From contig BQMF02000007.1 in the NCBI GenBank assembly GCA_027922465.2, positions 496,001-560,000 of the forward strand: a stretch of 64,000 bases of DNA. The letters are read 5' to 3'. The DNA comes from Turritopsis dohrnii (Eukaryota > Cnidaria > Hydrozoa > Anthoathecata > Oceaniidae). Position 1 is the first letter of the stretch. The number at the start of each line of letters is the position of its first letter. Under the pieces are notes generated by a model. The model worked only from the letters and a program-made list of their open reading frames with translations. It ran no database searches and had not been told where the DNA came from. A program made the position numbers and the translations under genes. Positions 20,939-30,689 of this stretch are shown piece by piece.

Positions 20939-23900
20939 TCAAAAGAACAACATCAACAACACCAAAAGGATATTTAACAAGAAACTCCTTTGTTTGTATG
21001 TATTTACCTTTTTCTCGTTGACATTTTCACGCGGTCGCTTTCTTCTTCGTCTTTTGTGTAGATCGTACCGTGTATTAACCAAACTGCTCGGCCCATACAA
21101 CGTCTGACATCTGTGTTCAAACGCAAACACCATCTTTCGTGCAACTTCATCGAAAAACACACTGGATAAATGTGAATGTAGCAAAGATTTGAATTCAAAA
21201 GATACCTAAAGGTTTATGGAGATATGTAATGAGAAATAATTCACAAAAACTGTCAATACCCTTATATACACAGTAACCAATATAGTATACACAGTAACCA
21301 ATATAGTATACGAGATCAGCATAGCATATCTTTTACCGTTATTTTCAAAGTAAAGTTTTCATGGACTTTTTTAATCCAAAATCTTAGTTTTACTTACATA
21401 AAAATTTAGCGTGCAACAGTTTGGAATATCAGCTGGACCTTTAGTGAACTTCCAAACACAGATTAAGTGCTTGAACAACGAGCCATCCATGCACTCAGAC
21501 TGAAAAAAGTATTAAGAAATTAAGTAGCTAAGCTGAATGCATAAACATTTCTTTCCTTGGAACAGCATCCACAGTTGCTCACTTCAGCTCAAGTTGATTC
21601 TTTTAGTAAGCAACCATTGAAGCATTTAAAGACCATGAAACAAGAAAATCGGGAGAGGTCGCTTACTTTCACTAAATTGGGTCGAGTCAAAGTTAATACA
21701 GATGTATATTTTTCTGAAATTGGTGGAAAACCAATTTCTAAGTTAGCACGAGCATGGGTTTCACTCTTCTGAAATGTTTTTGATGAAACACACCACGGCA
21801 CAAAATGTTTGTAGTCATCAACATTAGCCACAACATCGTAGAACTGTTCCATGGAGTAACTGAAACAAAATATGTAACACTCATTTTACTTTACTTTTAG
21901 GTGAAGAAACTTCCACCAACAGAAACTTTCGCGAAATGTTTGCTTTTCGCGAACATTAACTTTCGCGAATTCGCTTCACTGAAACTTTTGGTGAACAACA
22001 GAGATATAGAATTATCATAGGAGATATAGAAGTATTCTTATCACATAAAAGACGTGGACAAACGTCAATGATAATATTACCCAATCAGCTTATTCTCGGA
22101 ATACTCTTTTGTCGCTGACCCACCAATATCTGCCGTCCCAAAAATTGTTCTGTTGAAACACTTTTTGTGCTTCAGCCATGTTCTGAAAGTTAAAAAACAA
22201 AGTCGATCATGGAAATTTTGAAACACCTTAGGAAGCTGGCATTTGCTTTAAGTCTGAAGAGTAGCAGTCTGAAGAGTAGCAGTATGTATTCATCCATCCT
22301 GCAAGTCATCTTTACAACATCAACATAAATACATCTATATCAGCTGGAAGAGAAAGATATCTTTCCTGTTGCCGTAAATACAGATAAAACATTTTCCAAA
22401 ACATTATCATAACTAATCCATGAAAATGAAATCACATGCTTGACATGCTCAAAGAAACAAATCATAAATAATTGACAATTTACGTCGCAACAGAAATGAG
22501 GGTTCATAGCAATTTTCCCGAAATATTTTCCCTGACTTTCCCTGACTTTAAGGAGTAAAAAAGGTACTGGACGCACATTGATAACAACTTTATATATAGT
22601 TGAAGTGTTATATCCAGTGTAAATATTCGTTAAATAAAATAAAAATAAAAAAATAAAATAAAAAATAGTTTTTCCTGACTTTTCCCTAAAAACACCCTGT
22701 TTTCCCTGCCTACTGCCAGAGTCAACATTGCACATTCAGAAGTATCAATTTACAGGCTACAGAAGGGATAAAACATTTTAAATTAAGACTGAAGATATTG
22801 TAATACTGTGTTAGTTAACTCTGAAACGAAAAAAATTAATTATCTCATGAAATTTTTCCCTGACTTTCCAGAAACTTCCTGTCAAACATAGGTTCTTCCC
22901 TGATTTTCCAGACACTGTGAACCCTGCATGATTAATAAAATCATCAACTATAACAATTTGAATTACTCCTCTGACGTAGCACTCAGCAAGAGAGTAGGAA
23001 TGATGTCTAGGGTGTTGTCTAGTTGAGCAGCTCCTGCCATTACAGCTTCTGTACCCCAAATTTTTTAGACGTTCCAGGACCTGAAGCTGAAGAGCAAATC
23101 ACGTCTATTTCTCGAGAACCAATAGGGATAACTGATGTTTTTTGGGTTCCCTGATATTGGCAATGTGGTGGCAAAAAGTTAGATGTGGCAAAAAGTTTTA
23201 CCTGGGATATTAGTCCTGGTTAAATGATCAAAAAAGTCATAATGAAGTTCAGTGTCCAAAATTCATTCAATCCAATTCAGAATTGTATCTTCTAGTATAT
23301 AATACTTGTTTTAGTCTTATGACATAGTTGAGAAATTTTCTTATGCTTGTTCACTTTATGTTCTTCCACCATTTTAATAAATGTGATATGTAATGATATA
23401 TATTATTCCAATTTGTATAAACTAGTAACCCGGGTAAATATTTTTATATACCGAGTTTAATTTCAATAAGGATGTGTCAAATCCGCATTTCCCTGTGTTT
23501 GAACCCGTGATAAAAGATTAAATCATGGAATCGCGACTGGAAAGTGTACCCATGTTGTAAAGGTCGAAAAACTGATAAAAAAAATGTATGGGATCGTTTT
23601 GCTACGATCAACCGTTGGAGAGATATGGCCGGTCAAAGATTTTGATGACGTCATAGCCACAGTACCAAATAAAATTTAGGCCCAAAGTTGTGTCACCCCA
23701 TCACCCGTATGGCGAACCCTAAAAAACGTCAGTTATCCCTAATGGTTCTTGAGATATTTCCCCAAAAACGTCCTGTTCGATTGGGGATGCAATGCAATGA
23801 TTCCCTGTGATCATAAAAATAACTGACGTCAAATGCCACGTGCTTTATACTAATCATGAAAAAAGTGTCTCTCGCCTCTACACGATGACCGTTAAAAAAA

Positions 23901-26693
23901 ATGAAATATATATCACTCTCTAAAATGAAAGTGGTATGCACACTACACAATTAATATAATAAGATAAAAGAGAAGAGAAAAGAAAATGTGAAGAGAATGC
24001 ACCTATTTAAGTCTTGTCAATTCATGGAAGATTGTATCACAGAGTTTGACATAAGATAAAAACACTGAAAAAGGTGCTGGATACTTGCATAAATAAACAT
24101 TCCAGAACAAATTACTTGCATTTTTCATAAATGGAATTTGTTGAGATTCAGACGTGAAATAAGGTCATCAAAGTAATTATTTTCATTTCATTTTGGATTG
24201 AGGAATACTCTCTTTAAAGAGAAGGGGTTATATTGCATAACATAATCCACAATTTGTGAAGATTGTTTTAAAATACAAACCAGTTATATATGCAAAGAGG
24301 AGCAGCTTGAGGTTAACATTGCTACAGATATCAACTCACTAAAATTGTCATTTGCTAATACATACATACAGTGCTGAGGAATGAGTGTCACACAGTCATC
24401 TCCTTTTAAAAATTAAAATCGCACGCATCATCGTACCTCACAAGTGTGATCACAAGTTGTTCCAAATTTACGTGTGTGATCTGATATTTTACATGATTGG
24501 AAAATATGTATATATACCTCCTTTTAATAACTGTGAAAACGAAATAAGTAATACCATTGCATACCCTATGCTCAGGATTTTTTCACACAATGACGACAAG
24601 ACGTGTGCGATAAATATAGGCTTAGGACTTGACACATGTGACAGCATGTGGGTGTGCGATTGTACTCGTCAAAAGGAGAAGACTGGTCATACATAGATCA
24701 AAAGATTTGGTTAAGACTTTAAAAAGAATCTATAAGTACCCTGTTGTCAGTACCATAAAGTGGGGTGACGTGAAACACCCCGGTGACTTGAAACAGCATC
24801 GAAAAATCGTTATTTCTCATGAAATAATGTATGAAACTCTGAAATTTTTTCAGATTCTGTTCGGAGACTATCTAGTGCAACATTCGATGGAAAAAGTTTT
24901 TCAATCAAGGAAGTTCTTCAGAAGCTGAAGATGAAAAAAGCGCCAAAAATCAGTACTGCTGTAAAATAGCACGTCACGGCGATATAGCATATCACCAAAC
25001 ATATTTTTTACGGTAGCAGCGTAAGCGAATACCGTATTAAAACACCCTTGGACTCCTACTACTACTACTACTCCTCCTACTACTACTACTCCGGCCGAAA
25101 CGGCAGTTTTTAGCCTACGATTTAGAGTATGCGAGTCTCCACTAAAAACTCAATATACATTCTAATGAACGAACGCAGCCTTTTGAATTTTCGAAGGTTT
25201 AAATCACATACATTTAAAATACGTTTTCTTTGATATTTTATCACTTAATTGATGAAGGAATGGATATTAATCAAATAGGTCTACATAAAACTGGGACTTT
25301 TAGTTACTTTTATGGTACTGAATCAATGAACTTTGGCACTTGAAAATAGATGTTTTTCGTGTCAGTAAAGCACAGATCAGACTTTCTTATTACTTTCTAC
25401 GTTTGTTAGCTATCTGTTCTGTCTTTGAACATCAAGGTTTTCAAAAATCGAGTTAAAAAAAGGCAGTTATCTGTTTGAATTCATTTTTGGTTTCAAAAAA
25501 TTATAATTCAAAACATACATTTTTTTTTCGAAGAAACGCGTTTTTTTTTCTACATAAGCTCTTATAAAAAAAACGTACGTTATAAACAGCTCATGCATGT
25601 ATAATTCTTTTGTCTTCTAATAAATTAAATTGCTGGTGTGTTGCGATTAGACCCTATTTACACGAGTTAGTAATTTTAAACATAATATCGTTTATGCCTG
25701 TTTTCCACCAGTAAGATATCTCAAGAAATAACGTTTACAGAACGTTTAAGAACTTTAAGTAAAATTTCAAATTTAAAAGTATATATTCTTGTGGCAAGTA
25801 CTTTTGCTGCTACCGTTTTGCGCCATCTGGCTCTTGTTTGATTTTGTAAAATAGAAAGGTCAAAGGGAGTAATTCCAGAATTTTATTGAAAAATATTTGA
25901 AATTGAAAGAAATATATGCCATTAAAATGTTTCGTTTTTTTTCACTTGATACACTTCGTCTCTTCGATTATTGCATAAACATTCTTATCAATCATGATAC
26001 AATCAAATCATTGATGTGTGATAAAGTTCAGCATTTGGTAATTATTATAAGTTCCATTAATAGAAAGGGTCAATAATCTAAGAATTGAACCTCAATAGAC
26101 TCGTTTTACTAAGTACCATAACTGAATTACGCAAGTAATCGTAGATCACATGTTTTCTGTTTTGGCGCTCTATACAACAACATTTTTGTGCAAACAGCAC
26201 TGTTTCAAGTCAGGTGTACTTTGTGAAGCAATAACTTGAGGTGGTGTGCATCAATTAGTTTGAACACTTGGTTATCTGAAAGACAAAAGATGAATGGACC
26301 TTTTTTCCAAATTTCACAGTAATTACTTTCTTAGGTTAAAAGTTTTGAGCAAATCTTTTCAAAAAACGGCGAATTTTGTTTCAAGTCACCCCGTTTTACG
26401 GTACAACTCAAAATTATATTTCGTTAGCTCATGATATGAAATTGATTCTAATTTTATTCTAACTTAACATATAACCAGAGCACACACACATACTTTATGT
26501 TACACAACAACACAGACAGCCAGGAGATGAAGAAGCACAAAAACACAAGAAAAGAACCATCAGATCCACCATAGTGAGTAAAGAGTGAAATACTTTCGTC
26601 ATACCTGTGTTCAAACCACCCAGGTATCTTATATCTTATGCTATTTTCCAAAATGCTATAAACTCTGTTGTACCTCAGCAACGTTGTGGACAT
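20939..26693 (-). CDS. COQ10: Coenzyme Q-binding protein COQ10 (START-like)
   Basis: A mitochondrial lipid-binding protein that chaperones ubiquinone for respiration. Five exons: 26693-26605, 22182-22081, 21859-21667, 21499-21398, 21205-20939. All have GT-AG ends and the phases agree (2, 2, 0, 0); total 250 aa against about 240 in human. Exon 1 (MSTTLLRYNRVYS...) is basic and Leu-rich like a targeting peptide; it was joined by phase and style only. The START-like domain starts at about residue 65 (YSMEQFYDVV), with FVPWC (83-87), LEIGFPP (103-109), YTSV and FFDEV (179-183). After LYGPS the C-tail is unusually basic (HKRRRRKRPREN) and runs to a stop at 20939; a missed last intron is possible. 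Intron 1 (4.4 kb) is full of transposons. Confidence 0.88.
21900..22010. repeat. TTTCGCGAA-rich small element fragment
   Basis: Repeats ACTTTCGCGAA in an intron of COQ10. The same words occur in the TTAA element at 34594-34971 and at 58495-58560 in a BBS5 intron. Confidence 0.45.
22500..22925. repeat. CCCTGACTTTCC-rich repeat (hAT-like MITE remnant)
   Basis: CCCTGACTTT(T)CC occurs repeatedly, ending TTTTCCAGACACTGTGAACC then CTG at about 22925, so the other strand begins CAGGGTTCACAGTGTCTGG. CAGGGTT termini are usual for hAT elements. It lies in COQ10 intron 1. The left terminus is not defined. Confidence 0.45.
23095..23790. mobile_element. Two Helitron body fragments in opposite orientation
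   Basis: 23095-23165 resembles the forward copy at 30325-30390 (AACCAATAGGG...CTGA). 23520-23790 resembles the minus-oriented copy at 9270-9538 (TGTATGGGATCGTTTTGCTA, GATGACGTCA). Neither keeps a Helitron terminus. The intervening 23170-23520 holds nothing recognised. Confidence 0.55.
23791..24749. other. Intron sequence, nothing recognised
   Basis: Part of COQ10 intron 1. Frames of up to 100 codons show no motif. Confidence 0.45.
24753..26401. mobile_element. TA-flanked DNA transposon, itself interrupted
   Basis: Inverted ends CC(A/G)TAAA(G/A)(T/C)GGGGTGAC(G/T)TGAAACA at left and right, flanked by TA (24751-24752, 26402-26403), the duplication of Tc1/mariner-type elements. No transposase frame found. 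A second element (25010-25816) sits inside. Both lie in COQ10 intron 1, just downstream of the predicted first exon. Confidence 0.65.
25010..25816. mobile_element. Nested element with ACGGTAGCAGC ends
   Basis: Inverted termini ACGGTAGCAGCGTAAG (left) and, on the other strand, ACGGTAGCAGCAAAAG (right). Possible TTT duplication. Carries the (CTCCTA)n module also seen at 7773. Non-coding. Confidence 0.6.
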
Positions 26694-27530
26694 AATATGG
26701 CTAACTTAAAATGTTATGTGCTACTCATTCACCAACTTCCAGCTACCATTTTTCCTGCAGCAATATTACGTCATAGTTTAAAGTCCGGGTTTTTAGTAAC
26801 ATTCTCAAAGATTGTGTAAAAAAGTTTGATGAAAAACGATTTAATTTATCAGTTTTCACAAAGCAGGGTTTCATTTATGCTCAAGTAGAACAATGAGGAT
26901 ATATTAGAAAATACGTTTTTGGCTTATGTTAAAAACAAAAAAAGGCAACAATTTTAATTTTGTAAAGTAAAGTTTGTGATGTTCCATCGAACTTTTTCGT
27001 ATTCGAAAAAAAGCAAACCCTTCTTCGTTCCTATCTCGCAAAATATTTGTGTTTAAAAAACCAAAAATGAGGCTACCAAAATCGAAATCTCATCGTCATT
27101 AAATATTGTCATTATCGTAAATATAAATCACAAAATCATTACCTTCTTCACTACTGCATGATGATTCATCAAAATCTTGCATATTCAATCCGAAATGTGC
27201 TGTGCAAAAAAAGTATCGCAACGATATAATTCCACATGTAATGTAATGTGCAACCGCTATATAAACACCATTTTTGTATCCACCCTCATCTTGGCGTCCC
27301 TGATTTTATATCCGCCTTCATCTCAGCGCCCCCTCATTTCGGATCTTACTTAAATCTGCTAACCTTTTAAAACCTGCTCGATTAAAAAGTTACTTCAGAG
27401 ATTTAAAGCCTTTTCTTGTATCAAAAGAAACATCATTACAGAAACATCATTACAAAACTTTGCACGTGTGGTGTTGTTTAGTGTCGATGTGAAGTTTCTT
27501 ATTGTGATTTATGTGAGCAGCTCAATGTAG
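26694..27530. other. Upstream region of COQ10
   Basis: Would hold the COQ10 promoter. No clear motif seen. Confidence 0.4.
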
Positions 27531-27665
27531 GATAAACATACTGAAACGCCTGGTGAGTACCAAGCTTAAGCAACATATTGCGTACGCACTAGTGAGTACA
27601 GTTCGCGAACGTGCTTTATGTTGCGTAATAAACGTCGATTCCAGGAGGCGAACGCCTAGAATAAA
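27531..27665. repeat. Repeat with GCCTGGTGAGTACCAAGCTT core
   Basis: AGGATAAACAYACT...GCCTGGTGAGTACCAAGCTTAA recurs at 28546-28587. The first copy continues into an imperfect palindrome (GCAACATA...TATGTTGC, TTCGCGAA at the centre). Confidence 0.6.
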
Positions 27666-27839
27666 TAGAAATAAAAAGTCCTCATAATCTTCAAGATCTG
27701 GATCCATCTTTCACATTTATTTGATAAAATCAGTCAGAAAAATTTTTAAAAATATTAGAAAGTTCAAGACGTTTATGCAAAAAAAGGAAACCGTACTCAT
27801 CAGTCGTTTAAATGCATACGCAATATACCCAATATAGGA

Positions 27840-27840
<1 letters not shown>

Positions 27841-27871
<31 letters not shown>
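27841..27871. repeat. (GTT)n microsatellite
   Basis: About ten GTT units followed by a short TATATA tract. Confidence 0.9.
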
Positions 27872-28095
27872 TATATATATATAATATATTCATTGGGAGA
27901 ATAGCTATGTAAATGGATTACCCTGAAATACAATTATTATTATTTTTCAATATAAAAGCTACAAAGTTGCCATATAATATAACTATCAAAATTTGTTAGT
28001 TATCTGAAAACATAGTGTACAATATATTAAGAATGAGGATGTCAAATGTTATTCACTTTCTTCTTGCACAAGTCCCGATAAAACTTTTCGTATTA

Positions 28096-28486
28096 GGGGC
28101 TGATTACATGATCCCGGTTAGCCAGGATGAAATTTCATCCCGCCTTGCCGAGGTCTTGGCTTCCTGGTCAAATCTTCATAAATTTCCCATCGCGATTACA
28201 TGATAAAATTTTCATCCCGCCTATCCGAGATCTCGGCTATCAAGAGCCGGGATCTCGGTTAGGCGGGATGAAATTTTCCCATGTAATCGCTTCGTCCCGG
28301 TCAACCGGGACAAGTTTGAGGTTTGAGCATGCGTAGTTTGTCAAAACTTCAAAACACAAAGGGTTAGTTTTGTCCCGTCCCGCCTAAACGGGATGAAAAT
28401 TTTGCATGTAACACCGAGTTGAAATTCATCTCGGCAAGGCGGGATGAAATTTCATCCCGTCTAACCGGGATCATGTAATCAGCCCC
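28096..28486. mobile_element. TTA-flanked foldback MITE, second family
   Basis: Ends GGGGCTGATTACATGATCCC and its complement, flanked by TTA at 28093-28095 and 28487-28489. The interior repeats (C)GGGATGAAA(T)TT and its complement many times, with TAACCGGG/CCCGGTTA palindromes shared with the MITE at 1335-1748. Almost the whole element can fold on itself. Confidence 0.8.
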
Positions 28487-28503
28487 TTAGTGTCTCGCTG
28501 TCC

Positions 28504-28506
<3 letters not shown>

Positions 28507-28545
<39 letters not shown>
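28507..28545. repeat. (ATT)n microsatellite
   Basis: Thirteen or so uninterrupted ATT units directly next to the second GCCTGGTGAGTACC repeat (28546). Confidence 0.9.
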
Positions 28546-28546
<1 letters not shown>

Positions 28547-28800
28547 GGATAAACGCACTTAAACACGCCTGGTGAGTACCAAGCTTAAATGACTTTGTAG
28601 GGAAAAATTCACGAACAACTGTTGCATACAATAATTCCCTACAAATCCATAAAAAAATAGTTTTGTGTAAACGAAACATGATTTTTTCGAATCCCGCTAA
28701 TCACTTCACAGAGTTATATTCTTATAAATCCTTGCGTATTATACAAATAGATCCTTTCTCAGATTTGTTTAGTAGTCCCATTATTCCCGATTTCGATATA

Positions 28801-29010
28801 CAGTGGACTCTCGATATCTCGAAACTCTCGGAGAAATGTTCGAGATATCATATCGAGAAAAAGAGGTAGGAAATTTTTTGAGAAACGTTTTTGGGAAAGT
28901 TCGAGATAACGAGAGAAAATCAGTCAGGGGATTGGAAATATTGTTAGAGATACCAAAAAGTTCGAGATATCGAGAGAATTTTGGCCCAAGCAAGAGTGCG
29001 TAGTTATCCA
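28801..29010. mobile_element. pogo/Tigger-like MITE
   Basis: Starts CAGTGGACTCTCGATATCTC after TA, and contains four copies of TTCGAGATAT(C) in both orientations. This start is very like Tigger/pogo termini. The right end is unclear (ATCCAGTGTCC near 29005). Confidence 0.6.
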
Positions 29011-29325
29011 GTGTCCGTGTCAGTGTCAAGTAGTTGCTCTCCTCGTGGATAAAACAAAGCAATAATGAATTCGGTCTGGGGAAAAGTTTTGCTAAATTTA
29101 AATTTTGCGCAACTTTAGCTTAAGGCAAAAATATGCTCATTCGCTAAAACAAGGCGACGCAAAAAAGTCGGCCTAAGGTATTTCATCTTTTCTGTCGCTG
29201 GCTGACCGTAAATCTCCCGTTTTCGTGCCGGGTGGTATTTATGTACTAGAACATCGTTGTGGTGGTGCAATATTTCGAATGTTTTTATTTTTATTTTTTT
29301 TTTATTAAAGATAGCTTAATTGATT

Positions 29326-29357
29326 CATAGTTAATAGAAAAAAGACTATTAACTATG
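29326..29357. repeat. 12-bp perfect hairpin
   Basis: CATAGTTAATAG - AAAAAAGA - CTATTAACTATG, with partial pairing continuing outward (GATT). Non-coding context; the rest of 29011-30248 shows nothing recognised. Confidence 0.7.
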
Positions 29358-30248
29358 ATTGATTGTGTATTATATTTAGCATGTCACATTTAACCATAAC
29401 GCACCAAATGAACGGAACGAACCAAAATTGCGTTTTCAAACTTTTTGTTCTTTAATATTTTAACACTGGAATTATAGTAGTTTTGCAACCCTTCGAAGCA
29501 ACAGGATCCAAATACATGAGGTATGAACCTGTCTCAACAGTCTTTTGAATAATCGGCCCAATACAAAAGCCGACATCCAGTGTTAGGCTTGCTTTTTAGA
29601 CGGTATCACGGTATAAAGAGACCCGTCATTTATCCACCACTAAAGTACAAATGGAGAGGAAAACGAAATGCCAATGCCAAGATTGAGCTGAACTGTAGCT
29701 TTATATGGCGCATCAATAAGCTTTCACCTTAATTCGAACAAAGTTACGAGACAGGCAACCCAGTGCGCCGACCAAAAAGCTTCTTGGATCATAATGATGG
29801 GCACGATTTGGGAAAAAACAATTTGTAAATTTCAAAAGGCTGTATTCTGTTTCCTCGTGAGACGCCATTTTGAAAAAAAAATTGTACGCATAATAAAATC
29901 ATGTAAAATACATAAATTGAAGCAATATCGAGCAATTTTCCACAAAGGACGTCATTCTCAATAAAAATGCACCCACTTTTTGCAGTCACTGACTTTTGTC
30001 AATCATTTATGGGCTGAGACAAGACAATGGAATACAACTGGCAATTCTACGAGGGCAATTCTTCAGACAGAGTCTTCTCTGGAAATGAGAAAAAAATAGC
30101 GCTGGGGAGACTTACGACGGAATATTTTTTATGAAAATATTTAAAAGTCACGAGCACAAAAAGTCGTGAATCCTAAAAAAGAAAAATGTTGTGTACACAA
30201 AATAATGTGGCGAATTTGCGCTCGCGACTTTTTGTGTGGTACGCGACT

Positions 30249-30630
30249 TCTATATATTAACAGCTGATTCTCTGTCTGTCTGTTTGTCTGTCACACGCAA
30301 AATGGTAGATTTTTCTCGGTAATTATCTCGGTAACCAATAGGGCTGACGTTTTTTAGGGTCCGCGATGATGCAGGCGAGGGTTTCACGAAAAATTTGGGT
30401 CTAATTTCTTTTGGGGACGGGTCTATGACATCATCAAAGTTTTTGATCGACGATATCTCCGTAACGGTTGGTTGGTCGTAGCAAAACGATCCCATACATT
30501 TTTTTGATCAGTTTTTCGAGCTCTACAACATGGACACACTTACTATTGCCAATTTCTTAATTAAATTTTTCGTGAACTCAACACGCAGGCTGAACACATG
30601 GGCGGCGAACAACGCCGCCTTGGCGGCTAG
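30249..30630 (+). mobile_element. Complete non-autonomous Helitron, 382 bp
   Basis: 5' end TCTATATATTAACAGCTGAT, 3' end hairpin GGCGGCG-AACAA-CGCCGCC then TTGGCGGCTAG, followed by host T. There are no terminal inverted repeats and no target duplication, as expected for rolling-circle elements. The 5' part has a CTGTCTGTCTGTTTGTCTG run. Open frames inside are not conserved as protein. Confidence 0.75.
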
Positions 30631-30657
30631 TTTAATAATAATTGTGACTTACATACA

Positions 30658-30689
30658 GTTTAACTGCCAATTTGAGACCATCAAAACTT
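30658..30689 (+). repeat. Left arm of ~31-bp inverted repeat flanking the LINE
   Basis: CTGCCAATTTGAGACCATCA is repeated inverted at 33090-33120 with one mismatch and one indel across about 31 bp. Confidence 0.75.

Noticed and set aside
22811..23059. Frame with a possible acceptor and MAGAAQLDNTLDIIPTLL
   Set aside because: No donor, no family recognised, and it lies inside a COQ10 intron next to hAT-like repeats.
24385..24928. Two overlapping ~100-codon frames on the plus strand
   Set aside because: No motif; the second runs into the TA-flanked transposon end.
30250..30495. Frame on the minus strand inside the Helitron, similar to one at 9333-9530
   Set aside because: Similarity is explained by the repeat's DNA; frames break in other copies.
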